64,000 nt of DNA, taken from positions 1,054,001 to 1,118,000 of the forward strand of contig JAVJNT010000001.1 in the NCBI GenBank assembly GCA_040217175.1, read 5' to 3'. This document shows, piece by piece, positions 44,218 to 53,264 of this stretch. The stretch is from Phycisphaerales bacterium (GTDB lineage: Bacteria > Planctomycetota > Phycisphaerae > Phycisphaerales > UBA1924). A program made the position numbers and the translations under genes. The notes beneath the pieces are model-generated. The model saw only the letters and a list, made by a program, of their open reading frames with translations, did no database searches and was not told the origin of the DNA. How positions within the stretch are numbered: the first letter of the stretch is position 1; every line of letters begins with the position of its first letter.

Positions 44218-44957
44218 AGCCACCTCCGCACGCCGAGGCACATCGAGGCCGCAAGCACGAACCAGCCCGTCAGGACCACGAAGAACGCCACGTCGCCCGT
44301 GTCGATCACGCCCTTGGCGAAGCCCTCGAGCCGATCGGTGATCGCCAGCGTCGCGAGGGCATCGCCGATCGACTCTGGTGCACGCGTGCGCCCAGCCGTC
44401 GTCGCCAGCAGCCACACAAAGAGCGCCAACATCGCCCCCAGAAAGCTCAGCGTCTGGCTGGCCGTCAGCGTCGACGCCAGCAAGCCCACCGATAAGAACA
44501 AGAGCCCCAGCAGCGTCACGCTCAGGTACCCCGCCAGCAGCGGACCGGCGTCGGGCATCGGGTCGCTCAGCGCCAGCAGCACGGCCACGAGCGGCAGCGT
44601 GCTACCGAGCAACGCGAGCAGGAACAGGCCCGCGCCAATGAACTTGCCCAGCGCGAGCGAAAGGTCGGTCGCGGGCGAGGTCGCCAGCAGCTCGTAGCTA
44701 CCCGTTCGGAGCTCGTCGCTGAACAGCCGCATCGAGATGGCCGGCGCGATGGGCAGCATGAGCCAGGCCGCGGTCGCGAAGAGCGGCCGCATCGTGGCCG
44801 GGGCCCCGGGCACGAGCACGAACTGCACGAACATGCCCCCCCACAACCCGGCGTACAGCGCCAGCACCAGCCAGCCCACCGGCACGCGGAACAACGCCAC
44901 GAACTCGCGCCAGGCAATGGCCCACGTGCCGCCGATCGTTGTGCGAACGAGCCTCAC
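44214..44957 (-). CDS. ABC-2 type transporter permease (GldF-like)
   Basis: This is a 247-residue integral membrane protein with six predicted helices and the ABC-2 permease layout: a short cytoplasmic start with WAIAWREFVALFRVPVGW, then SDELRTGSYELLATSPATDLSLALGKF between helices 2 and 3, which is the signature of the GldF/Nos-like branch. The start GTG 44957 and the ATPase stop overlap as GTGA, and its own stop overlaps the next GTG in the same way. Confidence 0.82.
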   Translation of the reverse strand: MRLVRTTIGGTWAIAWREFVALFRVPVGWLVLALYAGLWGGMFVQFVLVPGAPATMRPLFATAAWLMLPIAPAISMRLFSDELRTGSYELLATSPATDLSLALGKFIGAGLFLLALLGSTLPLVAVLLALSDPMPDAGPLLAGYLSVTLLGLLFLSVGLLASTLTASQTLSFLGAMLALFVWLLATTAGRTRAPESIGDALATLAITDRLEGFAKGVIDTGDVAFFVVLTGWFVLAASMCLGVRRWL

Positions 44958-45934
44958 GCGACCCTCCCGGCCTCGATAGCGCCCGGCCCTTGCTCCATGA
45001 GGCTCAGGAAGAGCGACTCGAGCGACGCACGCTGCCGCTCGAGCAGGCGGACCTCGGCGTTGGACTTGGCCAGGATCCGGCCGATCTGGCGGCGGAGATC
45101 GGTCTCGGAGACGGTGCCCGGCTCGAAGCCGATGCGCCAGCGGACGGCGGCGCCGTCGAGCTCGCGCGACACGACGCCGGTCACGCCCTCGATGGCCTCG
45201 ACCGTGCGCGCCGAGGCGGCAGCGCTGCGATGGTCGGCGAACCCCGCCTCGCACACCAGCTCGTGGTCGCCCCGGGCCAATAACTCGTCCAGCGGCCCCT
45301 CGGCGCACGGCTGGCCGCTGGCCAAAATGACCACCCGATCGCACGTCCGCTCGATCTCGGGCAGGATGTGGCTGCTGACCAGCACGGTGCGGCCCTCGGC
45401 CAGCCGGCGGATGAGCGAGCGGGTCTCGGTGATCTGGCCGGGATCGAGCCCGTTCGAGGGCTCGTCGAGCACCAGGACCGCCGGATCGTGCAGGATCGCC
45501 GTCGCCAGCCCCACACGCTGCTTGTAGCCCTTGCTCAGGCCGCCCACGCGGCGGCGACGGACGGATTGGAGCACGCAGGTATCGATCGCCTCTTCGACCG
45601 CGCGGCGGCGGTCCTTCCCACGCAATCCATGCAGGGAGGCCCGGAATCGGAGCAAGGCCTCGACGGGCATCTCGCCGTAGGTCGGGGCCGACTCGGGCAG
45701 GTAGCCGATGTGCTGGCGAACCCTGATCGGATCCCGGGAAGCATGGATGCCCTTAACACGGACCCAACCGGCGTCGGGGGCCGTATATCCGGTGATGATT
45801 CGTATGGTCGTGCTCTTTCCCGCACCATTGGCCCCCAGCAGCCCGGTCACCTGGCCCGGGGGTACGTCGAAGCTCACGCCGTTCAGGGCGTGCACCCGTC
45901 CGTAGCTCTTCTGGAGGTTGCGGGCTTCGATCAT
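44954..45934 (-). CDS. ABC transporter ATP-binding protein (GldA-like)
   Basis: This is a 326-residue ATPase. Walker A is GANGAGKST (34-42), followed by the Q-loop region GYLPESAPTYGEMPV, the signature LSKGYKQRVGLA (about 133-144), Walker B LVLDEPSNGLDPGQ (about 154-167) and SSHILPEIE with the switch His. About 100 residues follow the ATPase core as a C-terminal extension found in GldA-like proteins. The start is ATG 45934. It is the first gene of the ATPase-permease-GldG operon, divergent from the PAS-GAF protein. Confidence 0.9.
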   Translation of the reverse strand: MIEARNLQKSYGRVHALNGVSFDVPPGQVTGLLGANGAGKSTTIRIITGYTAPDAGWVRVKGIHASRDPIRVRQHIGYLPESAPTYGEMPVEALLRFRASLHGLRGKDRRRAVEEAIDTCVLQSVRRRRVGGLSKGYKQRVGLATAILHDPAVLVLDEPSNGLDPGQITETRSLIRRLAEGRTVLVSSHILPEIERTCDRVVILASGQPCAEGPLDELLARGDHELVCEAGFADHRSAAASARTVEAIEGVTGVVSRELDGAAVRWRIGFEPGTVSETDLRRQIGRILAKSNAEVRLLERQRASLESLFLSLMEQGPGAIEAGRVA

Positions 45935-46157
45935 GGTCCGAGTATCGGCGGGTGAGGCGATCTGGATCGATTGGCCGGGCTGTCCGGCCGGGATGGATTC
46001 TTCGCGGGAATGGGTTTATCCGTTCGGATGAAACATGATGGCGTCAAATGCCGATCTTGGGGGCTGGTCAGGGAAGGGCTGTCGCGAGCAGCATGGGCAT
46101 TCCTCGCCACGCGGCCCGCTACAGTTCGCCTCCGGGGCGTGTTTGGGCAGGGTGGCA

Positions 46158-47912
46158 ATGGGTGATCCGGCGTACACCATCCTGATTGTCGGCAGTTCGG
46201 AGGCTCCCGCTTCCGCGCTCGAGCCGCAGGACGAGCAGATCGCTCGCGTGGAGTATTGCGCCGCCGACGAAGCCCGCCAGAAATCGGCCGAGCTCCGCAA
46301 GGGCGGCGGCCGCGTGGTGGTGATCCATCAGGGCCAGATGCTCCCCGAATTCAGCGAGATGGATCGTGCCTACGCCCTCCTCGACGCCGTCAACGAGGGC
46401 GTTTGTCTGATGGGGCCCGACGGCTCGATCGTCTGGGCCAACGCCTTCTTCCGCACGCTCGACCCCGAAGTGGGCGACCGCGTCCGCAACGCCGCCAAGG
46501 ACAGCTTCAAGTGGCTGATCGAGCGTCGCGACCTCCGCGGCCGGTGCACGACCCGCAACGTCGAGATCGGCGACGACGAGTCCGACAGCTGGTACGAGGT
46601 CGTGATCTCTCTGGCCCAGGGCGAGGGCGCGGGCGTGGCCGACACCCGCATGGTCGCCGTCATCCGCGACGTGTCCGAGTCCCGCCGGCTCGACCGCAAG
46701 ATGACCGCCATCGAGCAGGCCGGGCGAGACCTCGTGTCGATCGATCCCGAATTCGTCCGCTCCAAGAACGCGATGGAACGCCTGAGCGTGCTGGAAAATC
46801 GGATCATCGAGACGGCCCACAAGCTGCTGCACTTCGACCACTTCGCAATCCGCCTGATCAACGAGAAGACCGGCAAGCTGGAGTTGGTCATCTCCGAGGG
46901 CCTGAGCCCCCAGGCAGCCGAGCTCGACCTCTATCCCTCGCGTCAGGGCAATGGCATCGCCGGCTTCGTCGCATCGACGGGTGTGAGCGAGGTCTCCAAC
47001 GACGCCGCCCACGATTCGCGGTTCCTCCCGTGCCTGCAGGGCGCCAGCAGCGCCATGGTCGTGCCGCTCCGCCTGCACGACCGCGTCATCGGCGTCCTCG
47101 ACGTCGAGGCGATCAAGCCGGGCGCCTTCGACGAGGAAGACCGCCGCTTCGCCGAGCACTTCGCCCGCCACCTGGCCATGGCCCTGCGCGTGCTGGACCT
47201 TCTGGTCGTCGAGCGCTGCGAGACCAACGCGACGGTGTCTGGCCGCATGCAGGGCGAGCTGCGCGAGCCGCTGGACGACATCGCCGACATCGTCGACCAG
47301 ATGCGTGAGAAGGCCGAAGCCGATCCCGAGCTTGCCGCCCGCCTGGGTCGGATCGCGGGCGACGTTGATTCGATCCGCGACCGGATGCGTCGCGTGGCCG
47401 AGGGCCCGCGGGCGCTGCTTGGCGTGGAGCGTGCCATGGCCGCCGCCGGGCACGAACCACTGATCGAGGGCCGTCGCGTGCTGGTCGCCGACGACGAGCC
47501 CGCCGTCCGCCGCGTCATCGCCGACGTGCTGCGGAACCGAGGTGCGACGGTCGACGTGTGCGACAATGGCGCCGCCGCCATCGAGAAGGTTCGCGAGGCC
47601 GCGGCCGCTGGACGGACGTTCGACCTGGTCATCAGCGATATCAAGATGCCCGATCGCAACGGGTACGAGGTCTTCTCCGCCGCCCGGCGCTCGCTACCCG
47701 ACGTGCCGGTGATCCTGATGACCGGCTTCGGCTACGACCCGAGCCACAGCATCGTGCGAGCCTCTCAGGAGGGGCTGCAGTGCGTGCTGTTCAAGCCCTT
47801 CCAGGTCGAACGCCTACTGGAAGAGACTCGCTCTGCGCTCGAAAAGAAGGACGGAGACGGCGATGGCGCTGGGTCGGACTCCACCGACCAGCCCGACCAC
47901 CAGACGGTGTAA
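46158..47912 (+). CDS. PAS-GAF-response-regulator protein with degenerate kinase dimerisation domain
   Basis: This is a 584-residue soluble signalling protein. Domains in order: a receiver-like remnant (1-60), PAS (about 72-178; DGSIVWANAFFR), GAF (about 205-350; FRLLHF-type core with VVPLRLHDRVIGVLDVEA), a two-helix segment (352-415) and a receiver domain (439-562) with Asp445/Asp446, phosphoacceptor Asp494, Thr522 and Lys546. The helical segment reads QGELREPLDDI (365-375), which is the H-box of histidine kinases with Gly366 where the phosphorylated His should be, and no ATPase domain follows. It therefore cannot be a kinase and probably receives phosphate from another. The start ATG 46158 is chosen because the protein then begins with a normal strand. 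Confidence 0.78.
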   Translation: MGDPAYTILIVGSSEAPASALEPQDEQIARVEYCAADEARQKSAELRKGGGRVVVIHQGQMLPEFSEMDRAYALLDAVNEGVCLMGPDGSIVWANAFFRTLDPEVGDRVRNAAKDSFKWLIERRDLRGRCTTRNVEIGDDESDSWYEVVISLAQGEGAGVADTRMVAVIRDVSESRRLDRKMTAIEQAGRDLVSIDPEFVRSKNAMERLSVLENRIIETAHKLLHFDHFAIRLINEKTGKLELVISEGLSPQAAELDLYPSRQGNGIAGFVASTGVSEVSNDAAHDSRFLPCLQGASSAMVVPLRLHDRVIGVLDVEAIKPGAFDEEDRRFAEHFARHLAMALRVLDLLVVERCETNATVSGRMQGELREPLDDIADIVDQMREKAEADPELAARLGRIAGDVDSIRDRMRRVAEGPRALLGVERAMAAAGHEPLIEGRRVLVADDEPAVRRVIADVLRNRGATVDVCDNGAAAIEKVREAAAAGRTFDLVISDIKMPDRNGYEVFSAARRSLPDVPVILMTGFGYDPSHSIVRASQEGLQCVLFKPFQVERLLEETRSALEKKDGDGDGAGSDSTDQPDHQTV

Positions 47913-47948
47913 CCGCAACCGAAAGGCACGCGGTTCATACCATCGTGC

Positions 47949-48974
47949 ATGAGCCCCATCGACCCCCGGGAACTTGGCCACGGCCTGACGCCCTCGGGCT
48001 CCTTCGAGGAGGGGTACCGCTGCGTCAAGTGCAAGTACGACCTCTCGGGACTGCCGCAGGGCACGATCTGTCCCGAGTGCGGCACGGCCAATTCGCGTGT
48101 GAGCTACGACAAGAAGCGCGGCACCGGCATTTCCCGGGCCCCGATCGAGTACGTACGAACGCTCGGGCTCTGGCTGTGGCTGGCCGCCTTCGCCCTCATC
48201 GGTACCTGGTTTGCTGGTGCAATCGCGGCCATCCTTCCCCATCCGGTGACGTTCGGCTTGCGGCTGGTCGTGGCCGGCGGCTGGATCGCCGCGGTCTGGC
48301 TGGCCACGAAGCCGAAGCCCGATCGCTTCGCGCCGGGGACCAAGGACGCGTTCGATGACCACCGCCTGCGCATCGCGGCAGTCGCATGTCAGGCGATGTG
48401 GCTCGTCTCCATCGGCCTGCAGTCGGCCGCCTGGTTTATGACCAATCAGGACGTCATCAACGTACTGATGTTTTCGGCGGGCCTGGCGAGGACGGTCGCG
48501 GCCGCGGGGTTCGTGCCGCTCGGCATCATGCTGGCCTCATTGGCCAACTGGATGGGCGACGCCGAGGCCGAGGGCCGGTGCCAGGCCGCATCGTGGCTCG
48601 TTGCGTTCTACGGCGTGGGCGTGCTGCTCGCGAGCGTCGTCGGGTTCATCGGCATCTTCTACGTCCTGTTCTGGATCGCATACCTCGCGGGCGTGATCAT
48701 GCTGGCCATGAGCTTGTTCGCGCTGGCACGCGCCGCCAACTGGGCCGTGCAGAACAACAAGCACAAGCGCGTGGTCTCGGGCCGCCGAGCGGTCATCGAA
48801 CGCGAACGCGCCGTCGCCGCCGAGGCTCAACTCGAGGACCGTCTTGCGGCCATCGACGCCGGCGACCGTGCCCGCGCCGGCCGGGACGGCGTGCCACGAG
48901 ACGTGCCCGTCCCCAAGAGCCACACCATCGATCGCGGCGACGGGACGCAGCCGTACGAGGTCAAGGACGAGTAG
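47949..48974 (+). CDS. Polytopic membrane protein with N-terminal CxxC-Y-D-L zinc ribbon
   Basis: This is a 341-residue protein. The ribbon (25-45) is Cys-Val-Lys-Cys-Lys-Tyr-Asp-Leu, a spacer and Cys-Pro-Glu-Cys-Gly. About seven hydrophobic helices follow (from about 72 to 270) and then a charged C-terminal tail (RAVIERERAVAAEAQLEDRL). It starts 37 bp after the signalling gene and may share its transcript. Its stop is 6 bp from the stop of trxB. The function is unknown. Confidence 0.7.
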   Translation: MSPIDPRELGHGLTPSGSFEEGYRCVKCKYDLSGLPQGTICPECGTANSRVSYDKKRGTGISRAPIEYVRTLGLWLWLAAFALIGTWFAGAIAAILPHPVTFGLRLVVAGGWIAAVWLATKPKPDRFAPGTKDAFDDHRLRIAAVACQAMWLVSIGLQSAAWFMTNQDVINVLMFSAGLARTVAAAGFVPLGIMLASLANWMGDAEAEGRCQAASWLVAFYGVGVLLASVVGFIGIFYVLFWIAYLAGVIMLAMSLFALARAANWAVQNNKHKRVVSGRRAVIERERAVAAEAQLEDRLAAIDAGDRARAGRDGVPRDVPVPKSHTIDRGDGTQPYEVKDE

Positions 48975-48980
48975 GACGGA

Positions 48981-50003
48981 TTACGCCAGCGCGTGCTCGC
49001 CCAGCCAGTGCTCGGCGTCGAGCGCCGCTTGGCAGCCCATGCCGGCGGCGGTGATGGCCTGGCGGTACTTGGCGTCGGCGACGTCTCCGGCGGCGAACAC
49101 GCCGGGGATGTTGGTGACGCTGCTCCGCTTCTTGAGGTCGATGTAGCCGGCCGAATCGAACTCCAGTCCACTCTCACGCAAGAACTTCGTCGCCGGCGTA
49201 TGGCCGATGGCCACGAACATGCCGCTGACCTCGAGCTCACGCCGTTCGTTGGTCACGGTGTCTTCGAGCACGACGGCGCGGATGACGTCTCCACCGGTCG
49301 CCTCGTCCTTCTTGGAGAGCACGTCGACCACGACGCTGTTCCACACCATCTCGACGTTTGGCTTTCCCAGCGTTCGCTCCTGCATGACCTTGCTGGCGCG
49401 CAGCTCGTCGCGGCGGTGCACGATGTAGACCTTCGACGCAAACTTGCTGAGGTGGTGGCCTTCTTCCATGGCCGTATCGCCGCCGCCGATGACGGCCACG
49501 GGATTGTCTCGGAACATGGGCAGTGCGCCGTCGCACACCGCGCAGGCCGACACGCCACCACCGGTCTGGGCGAGGCGCAGTTCGCTTTCCAAGCCAAGCC
49601 AGTTGGCCGTTGCGCCGGTGGCGATGACGACCGCGTGGGCGCGAATGACCTCGCCGCGAGCCGTCGTCAGCGTGTGCGGCTCGGTGTGATCCTTGTTGAA
49701 CTCGACCGTCTTCACGTCATCGTTCATGACCCGCGCGCCGAAGCGCTCGGCCTGCTTCTGGAAGAGCGTCATCATCTCCGGGCCGGCGATGCCCTCGGGG
49801 AAGCCGGGGTAATTCTCGACGTCGGTGGTCAGCATGAGCTGGCCGCCGGGCAATACGGGGCCGGGGTCCTGCTTCGGCACGCCGATGATGCAGAGCGGGT
49901 CAAGCTGGGCCCTGGAGGCATAGAGGGCCGCCGTCCAGCCGGCGGGGCCCGAGCCGATGATGACCAGCTTCTCGATGTTCGCGTCCTGCCCGTTCTCGCT
50001 CAT
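48981..50003 (-). CDS. trxB: Thioredoxin reductase
   Basis: This 340-residue NADPH-dependent flavoenzyme keeps thioredoxin reduced. It has the FAD motif IIGSGPAGWTAALYASRA (15-32), the redox pair CAVCDG (Cys154, Cys157), the NADPH motif VIGGGDTAMEE (about 171-181) and the second FAD motif GVFAAGDVAD (about 301-310). Length and order are those of the low-molecular-weight TrxR. The start is ATG 50003. Confidence 0.92.
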   Translation of the reverse strand: MSENGQDANIEKLVIIGSGPAGWTAALYASRAQLDPLCIIGVPKQDPGPVLPGGQLMLTTDVENYPGFPEGIAGPEMMTLFQKQAERFGARVMNDDVKTVEFNKDHTEPHTLTTARGEVIRAHAVVIATGATANWLGLESELRLAQTGGGVSACAVCDGALPMFRDNPVAVIGGGDTAMEEGHHLSKFASKVYIVHRRDELRASKVMQERTLGKPNVEMVWNSVVVDVLSKKDEATGGDVIRAVVLEDTVTNERRELEVSGMFVAIGHTPATKFLRESGLEFDSAGYIDLKKRSSVTNIPGVFAAGDVADAKYRQAITAAGMGCQAALDAEHWLGEHALA

Positions 50004-50053
50004 GGATGGCCTCGCTGATTCGTAGGTTGATGGAGAGAGATCAATCGCAAGCG

Positions 50054-50076
50054 GGCCCGGGATGTTCCCGAGCCCG
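50054..50076 (-). terminator. Hairpin terminator after the 50.1-51.7 kb gene
   Basis: GGGCCCGGGA and TCCCGAGCCC form a 10-bp stem with one mismatch and a 3-nt loop, between the upstream stop at 50100 and the trxB start at 50003. The T-run is weak. Confidence 0.5.
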
Positions 50077-50099
50077 TCGACGTGCCGCCTACCGATCGA

Positions 50100-51731
50100 T
50101 CAACGCAGCTCGCCCTCGGCCTGCAGGAACTCGCGATAGAGCGAGATGACCGGCGGCCAGATGAGGTAGTCACCGTCGTAGAGCGACCGCGTGTTCTCGC
50201 GTACCCGGCGGGCGGTGTCGTCGTCGAGGTCGGGACCGGTGGACCAGACCACGAACTCGTCATCATCGAGCCCAACTCCGATGGTGAAGTTGCGCTGGTT
50301 CAGCATGATGATGTCGATGGCGAGCGGCTCGGGACCCACGGCCGGATCGACCGCCTTGTCTCGCGTCGGCACCATGTATTGGAACTCGCTGACCAGCGGT
50401 CGGTTCCGGTTATCACGGATCGGGCCGAACGGGTCGACCTCTCGCTCGGGCAAGATCTGCGGCCGAAGACTGGTGATGTTCACCGGCAGCGTGCGTAGGC
50501 GGGTCTTGTATGCCATGACCGCCAGCGCCGAACGCGTTCCCGCGACCTCGGTACGCAGGATGCGTCGCTCGTTGAACAGGCCGGTTATCTCGGGCACGAC
50601 CGCAAGCACGACGCCCTCGGTGATGGGGTTCAGGCGGTCATATTCGCGGACGAGCTTGTGGCCCGGCGCAAAGTCGTTCTGCGTCCAGAGCTGCGACCAA
50701 TCGTTGAACACGTCGTTCACGCTCTGACGCGTCGCAAAGCCGTCGCCGTGGATGGTCTGGAGCTGCGTCCACAGGCCCGCCTCGCTGAACCGACGGAGGG
50801 GGCGGTCGCTCGTGCTCAGGGCGCTCATGGTCGGAGCGAAGCGGTCTGTTGGGCGGCCACGCTCGTCGAAGATGCGCGAGAGCACTTGCTCGGCGCCGAT
50901 GCGGTCGCCCTCGGGCAGGCGCAGCCGGTCGATCATCAGGAAGCCGCGGCGACCCGGATCGATGCGGTTGATGACCTCGGTGAGCTCGTCATACGTCAGT
51001 ACCTGCTGGTCCGACGTGTAGTCGATGTACGCGATGTCGCGCACGCGGATGGCCGCGTCGATCATCGTGCGGTAGCCCCACGCCACCTCTTCGTAGAACT
51101 CGCGGTTGGCCATCATGCGGCCAAGGTGCAAGACGTCGACGAGCACGTCGAGTGCGCCCGCCGGATTACCTTCGTCCAGCCGCCGGCTCGCTTCGACGTG
51201 CGCCAGGATCACCACGTTCGTGAGCTTGGGGAGGAACCGAAGGTCGGCGGACGTCAGCGTCGGCGGATCGCCCAATTCGCTATACAGCCCGGCGCGCACG
51301 AGGTCGACCGAGACGCCGTCGATGCCGTAGGGCTGCGCGATGACCATCGAGTCGGGGAACATCGCCTCTTGCGTGATCTCGTCGAGCGCGGAGAGCACAC
51401 GCTGCTGGGGCTCGGCGGCGGACCACTGCGATGCGTCGGACCAGCCTCGCAGGCCCGGGCCCAGCAGCATCGCGTCGATGGGGCGCCCTTCTTCGATGAC
51501 CGAGACGACCGCCGGCGGCTCCTGCATGCCGATCATGGCGGGGAACAGCACGGCGTCGGCTCGCTGGTCTTGCGGGATGGCGCGATTTGCCTGGTTGATC
51601 CGCTCGATGAAGTCGACGCCCTGCGCCCGGGCCGCGACCGGCACCGCGAGAGCCAGCACGGCCGCCAGCACGGCCCCTCGCCGAACGAGGGGCATGCGAG
51701 CCGTGAGCCTGGAAGCGAGATTGAAGCACAT
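50100..51731 (-). CDS. Exported hypothetical protein
   Basis: This is a 543-residue protein with an N-terminal signal (about 1-37, with a hydrophobic core LAAVLALAVPVAARAQG). The mature part is helical in the middle (GALDVLVDVLHLGRMMANREFYEEVAWGYRTMIDAAIRV) and ends with a segment typical of planctomycete secreted proteins (DDDEFVVWSTGPDLDDDTARRV). I cannot assign a family; the C-terminal FVVWSTGPD phrase recalls pseudopilin-like (T2SS G/DUF1559-type) tails that report data to the outside. The start is ATG 51731; a second ATG 36 bp downstream is also plausible. Confidence 0.6.
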   Translation of the reverse strand: MCFNLASRLTARMPLVRRGAVLAAVLALAVPVAARAQGVDFIERINQANRAIPQDQRADAVLFPAMIGMQEPPAVVSVIEEGRPIDAMLLGPGLRGWSDASQWSAAEPQQRVLSALDEITQEAMFPDSMVIAQPYGIDGVSVDLVRAGLYSELGDPPTLTSADLRFLPKLTNVVILAHVEASRRLDEGNPAGALDVLVDVLHLGRMMANREFYEEVAWGYRTMIDAAIRVRDIAYIDYTSDQQVLTYDELTEVINRIDPGRRGFLMIDRLRLPEGDRIGAEQVLSRIFDERGRPTDRFAPTMSALSTSDRPLRRFSEAGLWTQLQTIHGDGFATRQSVNDVFNDWSQLWTQNDFAPGHKLVREYDRLNPITEGVVLAVVPEITGLFNERRILRTEVAGTRSALAVMAYKTRLRTLPVNITSLRPQILPEREVDPFGPIRDNRNRPLVSEFQYMVPTRDKAVDPAVGPEPLAIDIIMLNQRNFTIGVGLDDDEFVVWSTGPDLDDDTARRVRENTRSLYDGDYLIWPPVISLYREFLQAEGELR

Positions 51732-52103
51732 GCGGGGCTGCCTCCGAGATCGTCGAACAGTCGGCGCCCCGGCCCGGGGCGTCGAGGGGGCGTATATGCC
51801 CGGGCCGGCGACGGCGCTACACGGAAACGCGGCCGCAGCATGCCCCGGGGCGGATACTAGCCGAAACCCCCCGCGACGGCAGCCCGTGCTCCGATGATCA
51901 GGCCGGCCATCCCAGGCCCAGCCGTGCGGGCCCGTCGGGCATATCATCCTCGATGCGCGCCGACCGGCCCGGAGGGCCGTGTCCGTCGGCCCGCACACCG
52001 GCCCAACGTGCGTTCCCCAAGCGTCGCGGACAGCACCTGCCAGGGCCACGGAGTTCGGGCGCGTGGCCGCGCGACCCAGGGTTGCGTAGAGGAGTTTTCG
52101 AGC
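51732..52103. other. Divergent intergenic region between exported protein and ald
   Basis: The 372 bp hold both promoters. A perfect 8-bp palindromic hairpin (CGCCCCGG and CCGGGGCG around one base, 51765-51781) lies 34 bp upstream of the minus gene and could be a leader structure. ATATCAT near 51940 may be part of the ald promoter. Nothing else is evident. Confidence 0.45.
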
Positions 52104-53216
52104 ATGATCGTTGGCGTCCCGACCGAGGTCAAACCAGACGAATACCGCGTGGGCCTGATGCCGGTTGGCGTCGACCTGCTCATCCGCGACGGCCACGACG
52201 TCGTCATCCAGGCCGGCTCGGGTCTGGGCATCGGCTTCGAGGATTCGGCCTACGAGAACGTGGGCGCCACCATCGCCAAGACGGCCGAAGAAGTCTGGGC
52301 CAAGGCCGACATGATCGTGAAGGTCAAGGAGCCCCAGCCCATCGAGTGGCCCCACATGCGCGAGGGGCAGGTGGTGTTCACCTACTTCCACTTCGCCGCC
52401 GATCGCGACCTGACGCTGGCCTGCCTCGACCAGAAGATCTGCGCCGTCGCCTACGAGACGCTCGAGGCGCCTGGCCTCAACGGCAAGCCCACCCTCCCGC
52501 TGCTGACGCCCATGAGCGAGATCGCCGGCCGCATGGCGACCCAGGAGGGTGCCAAGTACCTCGAGCGCCCCCAGCAGGGCCGCGGCGTGCTGCTGGGCGG
52601 CGTGCCGGGTGTTGAGCCCGGCAAGGTCCTCGTGCTCGGCGGCGGCGTCGTGGGCACCAACGCGGCCAAGATCGCCAGCGGCATGGGCGCCGACGTCATC
52701 ATCATGGACATCGACCTCGACCGCATGCGCTACCTCGAGGACGTGATGGACGACAACGTCACGACCATCTACAGCGATCCGCACGCCATCCGCAAGTACC
52801 TGCGCTGGGCCGACCTGGTCATCGGCGCCGTGCTGCTGCCGGGCGCGAAGGCGCCGAACCTCGTCACCCGCGAAGACCTCAAGATCATGCCCGAGGGCGC
52901 GGTCATCGTCGACGTCTCGATCGACCAGGGCGGCTGCGTCGAGACCAGCCGCGTGACGACCCACGGCCAGCCCACCTACATCATCGACGGCGTCGTGCAC
53001 TACTGCGTGGGCAACATGCCCGGCGCGGTCGCCCGCACCAGCACGCACGCGCTCAACAACGCGACCATCCCCTGGGCCCGCCGCCTGGCGAAGGTCGGTC
53101 CGCACGAGATCGCCGCCCGCGACGCCGGCTTTGCGATGGCCATCAACTGCGACGACGGCCGCCTGCTGAACCGCCCCGTCGCCGAGGCCCACGACCTGGA
53201 AGTCGCCACGGCCTGA
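52104..53216 (+). CDS. ald: Alanine dehydrogenase
   Basis: This 370-residue NAD-dependent enzyme interconverts alanine and pyruvate plus ammonia. The N-terminus [17 protein letters not shown] (4-20) and [11 protein letters not shown] carry substrate-binding Arg and Lys. The NAD-binding loop is [16 protein letters not shown] (about 174-189). [14 protein letters not shown] and [13 protein letters not shown] are family signatures near the C-terminus. The start ATG 52104 follows AGAGGAG. A hairpin follows the stop. Together with the pyruvate-type dehydrogenase operon it may link alanine to central metabolism. Confidence 0.95.
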   Translation: MIVGVPTEVKPDEYRVGLMPVGVDLLIRDGHDVVIQAGSGLGIGFEDSAYENVGATIAKTAEEVWAKADMIVKVKEPQPIEWPHMREGQVVFTYFHFAADRDLTLACLDQKICAVAYETLEAPGLNGKPTLPLLTPMSEIAGRMATQEGAKYLERPQQGRGVLLGGVPGVEPGKVLVLGGGVVGTNAAKIASGMGADVIIMDIDLDRMRYLEDVMDDNVTTIYSDPHAIRKYLRWADLVIGAVLLPGAKAPNLVTREDLKIMPEGAVIVDVSIDQGGCVETSRVTTHGQPTYIIDGVVHYCVGNMPGAVARTSTHALNNATIPWARRLAKVGPHEIAARDAGFAMAINCDDGRLLNRPVAEAHDLEVATA

Positions 53217-53240
53217 TCGAACAACGAGTACTCAACCAGG

Positions 53241-53260
53241 CCCGGGCGCAAGCCCGGGCT
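53241..53260 (+). terminator. Hairpin terminator / REP-like palindrome after ald
   Basis: Two GCCCGGGC half-sites, 53241-53248 and 53253-53260, pair around the GNRA-type loop GCAA, 24 bp after the stop. The short tail is TCTT. The sequence matches the hairpin at 21815-21840 in stem and loop pattern. Confidence 0.7.
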
Positions 53261-53264
53261 CTTC

